Shown: one piece after another, positions 32,201 through 45,300 of the stretch
Layout: every line of letters begins with the position of its first letter
Position numbering within the stretch: the first letter of the stretch is position 1
Source: Juglans regia
Lineage: Eukaryota; Streptophyta; Magnoliopsida; Fagales; Juglandaceae
Direction of reading: 5' to 3'
Length of the DNA stretch: 64,000 bases
Assembly (NCBI RefSeq): GCF_001411555.2
Contig: NC_049903.1
Span: forward strand, 30,669,083 to 30,733,082
Position numbers and translations under genes: made by a program
The notes under the pieces: model-generated
Databases searched by the model: none
Told to the model about the DNA's origin: nothing
The model's input: the letters and a program-made list of their open reading frames with translations, nothing else

Positions 32201-34544
32201 CTGGGGTTATATATCTGTAGTTCATCACTCAATGTGTGCTCTTTGTTTTTCTTTCCTAACCAGACTGGCATTTTCTGCAGAGCTGGTCGCTACGAAGTGG
32301 ATGGATATGTATATAATGCTGCTGAGGAACCCAAGATTCTGATGACTGGAAAGTGGAATGAGTCAATGAGTTATCAACCCTGTGACCTGGAAGGGGAGCC
32401 ACTTCCTGGCACTGAACTGAAAGAGGTTAGCTCTTCAAATATTCCTGGCTCTTATCTAAAAAATATTCTTGGCTCTTTGTTATCTGTTGACTGGTTACAT
32501 GGATGCCTTGCTAATGTTTTAGTAGTATGCCCCTTTAACCATGTAGTTGTATTTTTCAATACGTGTGCAAAGTCTGTGGGCTGTAACACCTATTTGGTGC
32601 TTCTTGCCTCGCTAGACGATGAGCTTGTTTTCTTGTTATAGATAGCGATATGAAAACACGGCTAGTCATTGAGGAAGATATTGATCGTTCTTTGGTGGTG
32701 TCAACGTGGGGTTTATGTCTTTTCAATGGTTTTGCCTCTTAGAACATTGGCTATATATCTTTTTATTCTTTTGTTACCTACTAAAAAACAAAAAAAGTAA
32801 AAAACATCCTTTCGATGTTGCCATGGCCATCAGTTTGGGCCTTGGCCTCAAGGTGTTGATAATTATTGGTGGCGATGATGTTCTTATTGCCTGTTTATTT
32901 TATAAGGCTATTGAAGTTGTCTAGATGCAAATAATTTGATATTCCGATTTGTGTGCTGCTAAAATTTTGATGTTTTAAACCACATGCACGCACACGGGGA
33001 ACATACACAATATAGTTTGTTAAATTGAAACAAAATGGTATCTTTAAAAAAGAATCAGGCATAGTCTCTTACTTAGTCTAACATACAATTCTGTTGTGGT
33101 TTTGAGAATTTGTCGATTGTGATGCTTAGCCATATAGGTGCTAGCTGAGTGCTGTTGAACTTGTTATTGTGACCTATTGATGAGCTTCGTTTTTATTGGG
33201 GCTTGATCTGCTTCAGAGTTCTTGTTAGTCCTCAAAAAAAGTATAGATTACAAAGAAAAGCAAATGATTTTTTTTCCCAGAGGGAAGCAGAATATCTTGC
33301 ACTTAAACATCTTCGTACTTCATTTTCCTTATGAATAGGATTGCGATGTTTTAGATGTGTATTTATATTTACAATCTTTGGGGGGGCCTGTATATACTTT
33401 ATTTGCTTTCATGACCCAGAGTTTGGAATCAAATACTGAGATGATCATACTGTAGAATCACCTAATGATTTATTTTGCAGAGTACTCTGCATTCTGCCAT
33501 TATGATTATAGGTCGAGATTTTCACTCATGACATATATATAGTTCGAGGAGATGATTTTTAATATGTAATTCTCCCTTAATTCTTGGCAGTTGTTTGTCA
33601 TTAGCTTTTCTGGTAGAACTAGCATGCAAATAATTTCATGACTAAACCTTATCGGGATTATGCAACTGTTCCATTCTGCAGGCTTGGAGAGTTGCTGATG
33701 CTCCGGAAAATGACAAATTCCAGTATACGCATTTTGCACACAAGTTAAACAGCTTTGACACCGCTCCCAATAAGGTATTGGAATCAGATTCTCGTCTGCG
33801 TCCTGATAGACATGCACTCGAGAAGGGTGACCTATCAAAAGCTGGTTTTGAAAAGAGCAGGTCAGATCCTCTGTCTCTCTCGTCCACAAATAGTTTATAG
33901 ACTACTAATGATAATTGTGGACTCTGTCTGCTCAGAAAAAGGAAAGAATTTTGGAGTCTACCAGTGTTCACCAATGGTGGTGCTGTGCTAATGTGTAGGG
34001 TCCTCTGATTTTAGACCTGCACAACACATGCACGTACGCTGTTGGGCATCTACACTATGCTTGGTGCCCTGTGTTAAGCGATTGACTGTTTTTTTTTTAA
34101 TTAAATCTGCCTATTCTGCACTTACTGAAACAATGGGATCTCAATAGAAGTGTTTTCATTGAAATTTATTGGAAGAGAGTGAGAATTCTATACTCATGGG
34201 GTGAAGTCTTTTATTGGTGAATGGATTATGTACTTATTCTTTCTAGCCGAGAGGGGAAAATAATTCAATTCTTTTTTTTGTTTGGCTGTTCTTTCTTCAG
34301 ACTGGAGGAGAGGCAAAGGAGTGAAAAGAGAAACAGAGAGGCTAATGGGCATGAGTTCACTCCAAGATGGTTTGACCTCACCAGTGAAATCAGTCCTACA
34401 CCTTGGGGTGACTTGGAAGTATACAGTTTCAATGGCAAATACGCTGAGCACCGGGCTGCTGTTGTTGATGATAGCGTCCATGAGACTGACATTACATCGA
34501 CAGAGTTCAACCCCTGGCAATACCAAAATTTGGCCAATCAATGA
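29286..34544 (+). CDS. ORP3A: Oxysterol-binding protein-related protein, ORP3 type
   Basis: Ten coding exons with GT-AG borders: 29286-29383, 30023-30116, 30439-30555, 30651-30723, 30806-30924, 31125-31246, 31691-31867, 32281-32425, 33682-33860, 34301-34544. They sum to 456 codons (455 aa), the usual length of plant short ORPs. The protein starts [16 protein letters not shown]. The OSBP signature EQVSHHPP falls at about residues 166-173, preceded by the conserved [13 protein letters not shown] and followed by [23 protein letters not shown] and [18 protein letters not shown]. The end has TPRWFDLT and [12 protein letters not shown]. There is no PH domain, as expected for the ORP3 clade. ORPs move sterols or phosphoinositides between membranes, and the plant ORP3 type is known at ER contact sites. 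Every splice junction keeps frame and no defect was seen; it looks functional. Confidence 0.95.
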
Positions 34545-35064
34545 ATGATATAATTTTATTATATGTATTCTTCACCTTGTGTGTTTAGCGGCTGCTAATA
34601 TTGTGGCAGAAATTTCAAAATTTTATATGCCCCGTCGCTTTTTCCAATAATTTTGTTTTTTGTTTTGTTTTTTTGTTTTTTTTTCCCTTCAATTGCCATT
34701 ACCCTGGCCTTTAGTCGCCATGGGTCTGAAGGCTGAAGATAAGATATATTATCCTTGGAAAAATTATATTTTTCTTCACGAGTTATATCTATTTGCAATA
34801 TGATTTTATTTTTTATTTTTATTTTTTATTATCTGCAATATGTATTCTATGATTCAAAAAATTATAATTTACATTTTCAAGTATTAAAAGTTTTGTGAAA
34901 ATTAGATTTTAAACTAACAAAAAATTCGTAATATACATCTTCTAATAAGATTTCAGTAAACAAAAGGATAAAAGAAAATAACTTCACACAAAATTTAATA
35001 AAATGGCAACAAACCTATTTTAACGTAGGGTACACAATCCATAATATCCATGTCACTTATGGTT
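34545..35064. other. 3' region of the ORP gene and AT-rich spacer
   Basis: The 3' UTR and poly-A signals of the ORP gene should lie in the first 300 bp (T-rich tract at 34649-34685). No gene is seen after that. Confidence 0.55.
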
Positions 35065-35226
35065 GGTTTGGATATAGGAATAATTTCATTATTATAATTT
35101 TTTTAAATTTTTATACAAAATATAATAAATAATTTATTTTTTTTTAATTTTAAAATAATAATAATATTAAAATATAATATTTTATTTAACTTATCTAAAA
35201 CTATTTTATCTCATCTCATAATATAG
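35065..35226. repeat. MITE-like AT-rich repeat, copy 1
   Basis: Begins GGTTTGGATATAGG and ends CTCATCTCATAATATAG. The core is (A/T)-only with AAAATATTATA-type motifs. The reversed copy resembles the repeat at 35875. Repeats of this kind are, from memory, very common in Fagales genomes. Confidence 0.55.
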
Positions 35227-35874
35227 ATATTTTTATCATTATCACCGATTTCTTTTCTCTTTTTTCTTATTTTTCACCTCTTCAAGATCATTCTTCCTGC
35301 TCTGCCGCCGACTCTCTTTATTGTCGAAAAACACCCCAACTATGTCTCAAGGTTGCGCAGAAGCTGCCACCAGCCACTTCAAACAGCGTCGGACACCACT
35401 CCACAAACACCCATCGATCCACTGCACCACCTCCTTCGTGAAAAGGTGGTCTCAAAGGTCTTAATCTTTGTATAAACTTGGTTTTGTGGTTTTGTTAACA
35501 CATGCAATCAACATTTATATGGTAATACAAAGATCTTCCCCCCTCTCTATCTGTCTGCGCATTAGCAGCAAGACCAGGAAGACATGGCCATCGGAGAGAA
35601 GCCATTGAAGAGAGAGGTGACTGAGAATGTGAGCTAGCTGAGAATTGGTGCCATGGTGGATGGCTTGCTGGCTAGCTGAAGAAAAATGGAGTTGAAGGGG
35701 GACAGAAAGAGAGATTGGTATGTTGATGCATGCAAATCTCAGCGTGCAATGCTTCTACAGCCACCAATTCGATTCATTAAGAAACTAGTCTAGAAAGCTG
35801 GAGAAGTACTTTCTGTACATAAAATGTGGGTAACAGCAACAACAAAATAAAAGAATTTAATCAAAGTGAGATGC
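35227..35874. other. No gene recognised
   Basis: Somewhat less AT-rich spacer with no supported reading frame or repeat family. Confidence 0.5.
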
Positions 35875-36012
35875 GGTTTGGATAATGAGTTAAGATGAGA
35901 TGAATTGAGATAAGAGTTGAAAGTTAAATAAAATATTATTAAAATATTATTTTTTATATTTTATATAAGAATTTAAAAAATTATAATGATTAAATGAAAT
36001 AAATTGACATAA
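35875..36012. repeat. MITE-like AT-rich repeat, copy 2 (partial)
   Basis: Begins GGTTTGGATAATGAGTTAAG and has GATGAGATG and AATAAAATATTATT. It is the same family as 35065-35226 in the opposite orientation. The right end is less clear. Confidence 0.5.
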
Positions 36013-36089
36013 CTCTTATATGCAAATATGGCCTTGGAGTTATGTTACGCGCAGGAACGTGTGCGCATGTATACATAAACTGCGAAATC

Positions 36090-36223
36090 AATGCTCATGT
36101 GAACAGTACCTTATGGCAAGAGCCTGATGGCACAGGGTCCAAGACCCATTTCACCAAAACGGAGAACTTGGGTTCAAACCCCCCTTCCCTATTGTATCAA
36201 ACAAAACAAAAAAAATGCTCATG
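36090..36223 (+). mobile_element. tRNA-derived SINE with perfect 10-bp target duplication
   Basis: Flanked by AATGCTCATG at 36090-36099 and 36214-36223. The body (36100-36213) has a pol III A box (TGGCACAGGGT, 36128-36138) and a B box (GGTTCAAACC, 36171-36180) about 32 bp apart. It ends in a C/T-rich then A-rich tail (CAAACAAAACAAAAAAA). These are the hallmarks of a tRNA-derived SINE. At 114 bp it may be a short or truncated family. Confidence 0.85.
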
Positions 36224-37469
36224 CGATTAGTATTGCATATGAAAGACTAAAAAAAAATTTAAAAATCTGACTTCAAATCTGACTCTGTTCTGACTAATGG
36301 AGTCAGAGGTGTCGCTGGATTGACTCCGGCTCTAATCCGATCTGACCCTCTAACTCCGACTCCAATATCGTATATATGTTATAAAAATAGATGAATTATT
36401 TATATATTGATCATATATACTAGTATAGTTATATAATTAGAATTTATATAGTTAAATTCAATAATATATTTGTATGAGCTAAATATTATAAAAATCATAT
36501 ACTTATTAATATAAATAGAATAAATTGACTAATAATAGTTTAGTATATGTAAACATCATAGTATTACTACCATGTAATACTAATGTATAATAACATGTAA
36601 TACTAAGTCTAGTATATAGATAAGCTAAAAATAAGTTAGACACTAGTATAATAACATGTAATATTATAGTGAAATAGCATGTAATTAAACACTATAGTAC
36701 AAGTCTATTTATAATAATGTATAATAATACTATAGTACATGTAATACTAATGTATGATAACACTAGTATAATAAATTCTATTTAAACACAATAAGTACAA
36801 GTTTATTTAAATAGTAATTGTTAATAATCATTACTAACAATTAAATTAAGTGATGAAAAGAATTATAAAAACCATAAATAAGAAAACTTATGGCTACAAA
36901 AAGGATTAAAATTAATTCAGGGTTCGGTTTAAGGCTTAGGAAAAAAACCAAAATAGGATTTAAGGGAAAAAAGAGAGGGTTTATAAGCCCAAAGCCCTGG
37001 CAGCCTAGTCCAAAAGGACTAAAATAAAGTCAAAACGACGTCGTTTGATCAATGGAAACTTCCAACACAATCAATGACTAAGTAAAACAACGTCGTTTAA
37101 CATTGTTAGGATTCCTTCCGCCCGCCCCCCGTCCCCCACCTTATATCATTTGGTACACCCTTTTCACTTTTGGCCTTTTCTCTTGAGTCTTCTCTTGTCG
37201 TGGTCACTGTCATTGTCCCTTGTCGTCGTCCACCATTGCTCCTCACCATTGGCTCCTTTTCCACCCTCAGTGCGACCTCATCTCACTTGAATCTAAGTCT
37301 AGTCTCTTAGAAACCTCACTACCCCTGCCTCTTCGTCGTCGACCACCATTGCTCCTCACTGTCGACTCCTTCTCCACCCCACGACATGAACTCATTTCAA
37401 GGATTTCTAAGTTTCAAAACTCTAACCCTAAGTACCTCACCCTTTGCTTGAGCCACCTTTACCCAGCTT

Positions 37470-37519
<50 letters not shown>

Positions 37520-39461
37520 CTCTTGCAGTGCAGCCATCCCTCCCTACAACTCTTCATTCACCATCGATTCACGGTAAGTTGCTTTTTGGTTTATTTTTTG
37601 AATTTTGGTTGATTTTCCTTTTGTTTTGTTTCTAGATTTGGGGTCTACTTGCACACCCAAAGACGATTCTAGATTTTTGGTTCACTATGGTCCACAATAA
37701 GTCCCTCCATTTCCCTTCGCCATATTGGTTGTGATTGGGTGGTTGCTATCTTAGTAATCTATAAGACATGAGTAGACAATAGGCACATGCGCACATACAC
37801 ACAAGAAAATAGATTTATATAATCTGGCCATACAGAGGGAGTAGTTTTGCTCTGACATGAGATGATTTATCTTGCCTCCAAGTATGCAAATTGTTTTTTT
37901 CCTTATAGGTGCCTCCAAGCATGCAGGTAGAAATAGTTGATAACTTCCAGCAATAGGATTCAAAGGGAAATCAACAACCATTTTGGATTTTAAGTCGGAG
38001 CTAGAACGGTATTTGTTGGACGATATTGATGTTCATATGGAGAGTTTGGATATTTTAATTTGGTGGAGGGTCAACTTCACCAAATATCCAGTTCTTGCTC
38101 TAATGGCAAGATATATCTTTGGTCATTCCGATTATCACCATAGCATTTGAGTCAACATTTAGCACATGAGGCCCATGTCTTTGATCCCTTTTGGAGTTCT
38201 TTGACTCCTAGAACTATAGAGGCTCTGTGTGTGCACAAAACTAATTGAAGTCCACTCCTATATGTCTGAGTCATAATTATTCATATACAATTGATGATGT
38301 AGATAACTATAAGTTAGACTCAAGTAATATATTTCAAGATTTGTTTTTTTAGTTTTTGTTATATATCTTGATTTTGTCATTTTGTGATAGTAGTTTCTTA
38401 TATTTTAACATCTTCATGTAGTACAACAAGTATACTACATGAACATGATTGAGGTTTGAGATGTATTTATGAAATTGTGTAACTATTATTTGTTTAATTT
38501 TATTTTCTTATTTTTATAAACTTATGTAGACTTATTTTATTTCTTCACTAATCTTATCCTTTTTTCTTCAGGTACAATTTGGAATGACGCTTGGAGTTTG
38601 GTTCTTTTATTGTTAACTTGTTGGAAATTTGTAATGGGAACATTTAATTTGGTTGGCACAAAAAAATTGTTTTGTTGGTGTTAGGCTTCTTTGTTGTTGG
38701 AATGAGAACTTATAAAATATTGGTTATTGCAATTGGAAGAAATGCCATTATGATGAATGATGGATGATGGATTGGTTAGATAATTTGGGAGGCTGGTTGT
38801 GTTTTAGCACAACTTGGAAGGGGAAGAAGCCCCCACTATTTGGTTTTGTTTGTTGTTGGAATGAGAACATGTAATTAGCTTTAATTTGTGTTGTTGGTTA
38901 TATAATTATAACTTATTTTTTAGTTTTGGCTTGTATTACTTTTTGAGTGAATAATTTGTTTTTTTTTTAATATTTTAATTTGGCTTGTAATAAAGCTATT
39001 ATAAATTAGCAGTGATTAGTTGTAGTTGTAGTTATGTTTTTTGTTTAACTTGTAGTGTAGTTTTTCAGTTTTGGTTATGTTTTTAGTAAAGTTAAGTAAA
39101 TAGCAGTGAATAATTTAATTTTAGATTATAATTTTTTAAAAATTGAAATTCGAAAGCTCACAATTTTTTTTTTTAAAAATAGGTTAAATATGATCATAAA
39201 TCCGACTCTATTCTAACAAGTTATAGTTAAAGTCAGATAAGAAGATATACAAGTTAGTGTCGGATGTTAGATTCGACTTCCGACAAAATCAAAATAATAA
39301 TCGAATTTAAGAAATTCTAACTCAGACTTACTAGATGCCCTATCCTAGAATACTCTTATGATTTTAATGTTTAATGCGTGTGGGTAGAAATAACTAACTA
39401 TTTAAAATAAATAAATTAGTTCAAAGAAATATCTCAGTACTTGTCCTTTCTCATGTAAAAT
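36224..39461. other. Non-coding spacer, possible old non-autonomous element
   Basis: GACTC/TCGGA-type motifs cluster near both edges (36270-36370 and 39195-39335, sharing AAATC(T/C)GACTCT(G/A)TTCT). Three diverged copies of a motif around TTGTTGGAATGAGAAC lie at about 38620-38870. 37231-37385 has a near-tandem duplication of CCATTGCTCCTCAC, and (CT)n covers 37471-37515. Two ACGACGTCGTTT/ACGTCGTTT motifs lie near 37034 and 37090. No gene is supported. Confidence 0.5.
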
Positions 39462-40640
39462 TTGATTAGAAATATGCAAAACCTGCAAGATCGAAGAAGC
39501 TCAACCCCCCACCCCGATGCTTTTGGCGAGCCGCTTTCCGAAAGGGAAGAGGCCAGACCGCCACCGGGGCCCAACGTCGACGGGATTACTCAGTACGAAA
39601 CCTTTTACAGTGGGCCAGCCGCGCGGCATCAACCTCTCGCCGTCCATCGATCTCCTACTCTCTCTCTATGCTTTTCTGTCGTCCTCTGATCACCACACAT
39701 ACAAATCCACCCTTATCCACCCTCCAAGGTTTTATGTCCATTAATGCCCTGTCTTCGGTTTTCCCTTCGTCATCTTTACGACACACCTACACTACAGATT
39801 CATCAGTCTGCATCTTTCTTGCACTTTGGGTTCGGACTTCTTATAAAAAACATCCACTGCCCCTATCTCTACTCTAGAGTTCTATAACAGAACCCTCGAA
39901 ACGACGGACGTGATCTTCAACCACTTTTACTTGCCACATTGACGCTAGAACATGTTCTCGACCCCTTCACTCATATTCATCCAACATGTTTGTTGGAGAA
40001 GGTTAGGATTCTGTATGTCCACCCATATTCATAATTCAGGGAAGGTAAATCAATTGGGAGTGCAATCTCTTGCAAAATCAACGACATTCCTGTCCAGAGC
40101 GTTCAACTTTTCAACAATAAAATAAAACGGCCAATATATTACAAACGAAAGCACTTGAAGTCTTGAACATCTCTCTAAATAAAAAAGAACAGTCCAAGGT
40201 AAAAGTTCCTATAATAAAATTGATAATGGGCTACCGATTCGAATTTTTTTCAAACAAATGATGTTGGCTTAATTGTGAGCTGCATAGATTTGAAATATGC
40301 CAAATTCAACTACCTATTTCCAATGAAAAGTTGGAGGAGAATATTATAATGAAATTAACAAACAGTATATGTGCTTTGTGCATCATATATATGTTAGGCC
40401 ATATATGTGATCTCTCAAGAATGTGATCAGATGCTTTATTTTGTAGAATCCAAACTTGCAATAAAGTTTACATTTTTTGCATACGGTATACAGGTACTAG
40501 AAAAAGTTAAAAAGACGGGGGAAAAAGGGAGGAATAATTGCTTGTCCTAAAAGCTCCTTCCCCAAAAGTTTCTCAATTTGAAACCCAAATTACCCGGTGT
40601 ATATTTACGTGAACGAGATAAGATGGACCCAAAATGTGTG
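39462..40640. other. No gene supported
   Basis: A GC-richer patch at 39490-39640 contains short overlapping open frames with no family resemblance. The rest is AT-rich spacer. Confidence 0.5.
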
Positions 40641-40650
40641 GAGAGACTTC

Positions 40651-40656
40651 CACGTG
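40651..40656. promoter_or_regulatory. G-box upstream of the telomere-binding gene
   Basis: CACGTG in the context TTCCACGTGGCGG. It lies upstream of the likely transcribed leader of the gene at 42307 and is a typical bZIP/bHLH target. The link to that gene is by position only. Confidence 0.35.
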
Positions 40657-41112
40657 GCGGACATAGAACTCATACGGAGAGGAGTGGATCACCCATAACG
40701 GAGGAACTGGTCCAAGTGTAGCCGGTAAAACGTACACCAAGCCAAGTTACCGGTTAGGGCCAGTTACAGTTACGAGGATCAAACTTCAGAGTTTAAAATG
40801 CCTCGGGGGTTTAAGCTTTGAGAGGTTGGGTGGTTCTCTGGGGTTTTTTTATTTTAATGATCAGACAGAACCCAGTTTGATAGGTGTGAATTTTATTTTA
40901 TTTTTCGTTCCGATGAAAAACTTTGATGAATCTGGCAGGTGTTCCTTCGTCAAGTTAGGACCCAGATCATACCTTTTGTTTTTACATTTGTTTTTTGGTC
41001 TTCAAGTTCCACCAATTTCATCGTTGTTTTGGGTCATCTCTCATTTTATTTTCTGAAATTGTTGCAATACTCTTCTTCTTCCATTTTAAAGGAAAGACTC
41101 ATGCTTTACAGG

Positions 41113-41115
<3 letters not shown>

Positions 41116-41145
<30 letters not shown>
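41116..41145. repeat. (CT)n microsatellite in the presumed 5' leader
   Basis: About 14 CT units ahead of the telomere-binding gene. CT-rich leaders are common in plant housekeeping genes. Confidence 0.8.
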
Positions 41146-41150
<5 letters not shown>

Positions 41151-42306
41151 ATATGAAAACGTTTAAAATGTCTGATTTCGTCAGAAGTTGTTCCCGTAAG
41201 GGTTTAGGGTATCCCAAAACCCGTTTTGGGAAAAAAAAATGAAGTATTTTTACTGCCATTATTTTTTTAAGTGCTTGAAGGTTCTCCTAGGGTATTTACT
41301 GATGTTTTTGGGCTTTCTTTTTCTTTTTCCTAATATAATTGTTAATGCAGTTTCTGTTTGGATTTACAGAGACTAAGGTATATATGTCCTTGGCTCAGGT
41401 GGGCATAAATTGTCCTCGATGATGGGGTGAAGTGGGGTTGCTCGAATACTTATTTAAATGTAAGTCTTTTTGTCTGCTACCAACGGACCATGTAAGATAT
41501 TATTTTTCTTTTGTTTATTATTCAATCGCTGGCCTAAGTTTTTTATTAGTCCTATTCTATGATGCAGCTCTATCTCTGGTTATTTTTTTCAACTTTGCTT
41601 GGATCATCATCCTAAGATGGTGATGATTTGAGCGAATTTCTTATTTCTCTTTTTGTTCCAAGAGTAAAGCAGCATTTGGCTGCACAAATTTTTTTATTGC
41701 AAATATTTATTTGCTTGGGACTTGGGAGATTTTTTAAATTCATTGGTGAATGAGGAATTTAAACGAAATTTGGATTGAGAACTGGTCCAAGATGTGCAAG
41801 ATGATATTTGCATCTTGCATCGTTTCCAAGACTATTGGTAAATGTTATCGTGAACCTTTATAGTACATAGCATTTTTTTTATCTTGCTCTTTTCTTCATG
41901 GATTAGGAGTCCAAATATTTGAGTTCAATTTGTTTCTGAATTAAAAAGTTTCTAGTGATTAGTGTTCTTTTTTAATGATTGGGATGCCTTTTTAAGTTTT
42001 TTTATATTTGTTTTGGTTTTGTTGACAGTCATGCCCTTACCGAAGTAGTGTGTCTTGAGCCTTTTGTGTTGACGGGCTGTACTGCTCGTTGCTATTTTCA
42101 AAGTACTGATGTGTTCTGACATAGAAAATGCTTCTAGTACCAATTGTGTTCCCTAGTTAACATCATTGAAAAGTTCTTCTGGATGTTCTCATGTTACTAT
42201 CGGCATTGTTTTTATATTCAGTGTCTGACAGGCCCTCATGGTGTCTTTTGTTCCAGAGTCTTATTCCGGCTGTCTGCAAATTCAGAATGCTCTTTATTTT
42301 TACCTA

Positions 42307-45300
42307 ATGAGGAGTTTGGAGTACAATTTCACTGGCTACCAGGTTCCTGTTATTCCTCGAGCTTCAAGATCAGCAAGGGTAAACAATTGCTAACATTCCA
42401 AGTTGCCTATTGACCTATTTTTGCATGGAAATGGTCAATTTCCTGATTTTATAAACGTTTTTAATCCCTGGTTTTAGGGTAGGGGACCAATCAGAAAGAA
42501 GTGTGGGGGCAATCAGATACGAGCGTTTGAAATTTTAGCTAGTGTAGCGGGCACTTTATTGCAAGAGAGTGAAAGCTCTGTTCCGACCAATGCTGCTTGT
42601 GTAAAGGATTCACACCACATTCTGTATTCCAACATTAAGAGAGAGAGGGGGGATGAAGGAGAATCTTTAAAGAAAGACCCTTGTCGTCATGGAAATTGCA
42701 GTGATAAATCCTTTGCCCATTCTCCAGGTTTGCAAGAACACCATAAAAGCTACAGAGTGAATGGGTTTTCCCATGCTCGGGACAATCATATGCTTGAGAT
42801 TGATTCTACATCAAATACTTATGGCCAGTCAGAGATGATATTCTTTGCTGAGAAATGGGCTACTGTGAGTAGCACAAGTAACTGTGGATGTTCCTCAAGC
42901 AGTATACTCGGTAATTCCCCTTGCTTTGGGGAGCATTTTGAAGACAAAGTAGGATGCGTGTTTGAGGGGAAGTTAGGAGCTGAATCATATGAAAGTAAAG
43001 GTAAAAAAGATGGAATTCCATGTGTTATTGGCAGTTCCAAGGATCTGATCAAACTGGACATGGAACCTCATGCCCGGGTTGGTTCAGAAAGTGATGCAAA
43101 GGCATCTTTGTTGAGGGACTGCATAAGTCATGGTCCTTTTCCAAAGCATTGTGATAATTTGAAAGTAGTTAGTAGAGATGATGATGAAAACTCTGTTGAG
43201 TGTACTCAACCCAGCACCATATCAAAGTTCTCTAGGCCACCACCAGATATTGAAGAGAGGAGAATAAAGAAACTTTCTGCTGCTAGACAGTGGAGACAAT
43301 CTCAAAATCTGAAGGGTAGGGGTTTATTTTAGAATTTGTAATTTGCATAATGTTATAACCTATGCACCGTTAGCATGAAATTTAGGTCTTATGATACAGT
43401 CCATTGAATTCCATGTTGTAATAGGACTTTTTGATGTGAAGTTTATGAGGATGAGAATTCCATTTTCGTACATGTCATTTTAGTATAATAAACCAACTTT
43501 TTTGTTTATTTTTTATAGTTTAATGACTAATTAACAGTAGTGTTCAATTCTGGAATGACATGCCAGGTGGAAAAATGAAGCCAATGTATTGCAATGGGAC
43601 ATACTATCATATAGATGAAAGATCTCAGAATGTCTATCCTTTCAAGAAGAGGAAGTTCTATAGTCAAAGCCCACTATGCCCATCTGATGGCGGATTCCAC
43701 CATGAAGACATAAGCAGTTTTCCCAAAAAGAGAAATTGTGACAACCGTTCTGCAGGTGCAACAATGCATGGATGCCTGCATTCCTTTTTAATCTCCGTTT
43801 GTGTTTAGGCTTTTGGTATATAGACAGTTTTAACTGAATATCCATGGCTCTTATATGCAGCAGTTGGAGCATCATCCTCAGTAACAGGTCAAGTACATCC
43901 TGAGTCCAAGGGTTGTAATGGTAGGAAAGCTTGTCATGTAGTGAACTATAGGATCTGCTCCCACTTACGAGGTTCTTATGCATTTGTATTTGTTATTCAG
44001 TGAAGCTCAGCATTAAGTCTTTCAAGGTCCCAGAGCTCTTTATAGAGATTCCTGCAACTGCAACTGTTGGTTCATTGAAGGTATGCCATATTGCCCGATA
44101 TCATTGAGATTACTTAATATGCTTCAATATTTTTTTCCTTTTTTTTTTTTCAAAGGAGGCAAACAAAGGATATGGGCACAAATACAGTAAGTGCCAAACT
44201 ACACCTGGAGTTTGAGGTGCTCATTTTTTGGGGTGTGCTTGGGGCTTACACTTAATGGGGACAAATTTAGGAATCAGTACTTAATATTAATATTTTTGCA
44301 TTCTTTCTCACTTCATTTTATTTGTCTTCTACATCTCATGTCAGGTCTTTTTTGCCTTGGGGAAAAAGTAGATCCTGTCTTTTTTTTTGTATTAGAATTT
44401 GTTGTCAGCACGAGAGGATTAGTACCTTCGTACCTGTCGATAGACAATGCATTTTCTTTTTTAAAACTTACTGTGGGAAATAAACTGGCTATGGATGTTT
44501 CATTGGAGCTCTGGTTGTTCACGTATTAACAGCATTGCATAACAGGATGAAGATTAGCATCATCTAACAACAATAATGAGCGTCTTATAGTTGAATGGCT
44601 GGTTCTTTGGTTTAGTTAATATTGCTTGGGGCATTTCCTGTAACACTTGGGATGGAGGCAAAAAAATCCATGTCGGTGATATGTTTCCATTCGATTGTTT
44701 TTTAATCTGATTTTTATTCTTTTCGTTAGAGGACAGTTATGGAGGCAATGACTACTGTACTTGGAAATGGACTGCATGTTGGAATCCTGCTTCAGGGAAA
44801 GATGGTCAGAGACGACAACAAAACCCTACTGCAGACTGGGATCTCTCAAGATCAGAAGCGTCAGAACTTGGGCTTTATATTGGAGCCCAGACACACCCAA
44901 ATCACACCACCTGCGTGTACTGAAGATCCTTCTTTGTTATCTGGTGGCACGTCTCATGGGATTTCCAGGTAACAACATCGGATGGCTAAACTTTATGAAT
45001 AAACCATCTTTTGTTGCCCTTTTGCCTCTGGTTTTTTTTTTTTTTTGCATCTTTTAAGTTTGTGAATTAGAGAATTTATATGTCAATTTATAATTGCCTC
45101 CCCAGATCTGGAACATCTTATGTCTCCCCAGATCCTCTGTTGAATTTGAGCAGTTGTGTTGAAAGCAACCTCAACATAGTTCCCTCCCTTGCTGATATTT
45201 TAACTGGCAATGACTTGCCAGAGACCCAGGCCTTAGTTGCAGTTCCATCAAGCAGCACAGAGGCATTGGCTGTGGTTCCCTTTCATTGGAAATCACATTC

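Noticed and set aside
36128..36180. A functional tRNA gene
   Set aside because: A and B boxes exist, but no cloverleaf could be drawn and the A-rich tail and duplication indicate a SINE.
37220..37635. Frames with a Leu/Ser repeat at 37.2-37.6 kb
   Set aside because: The repeat is the (CT)n microsatellite, and the rest is built on a local tandem duplication; no family match or splice context.
39462..39877. Overlapping short + strand frames in a GC-richer patch
   Set aside because: No recognisable domain; three overlapping frames are open at once, which suggests composition rather than coding.
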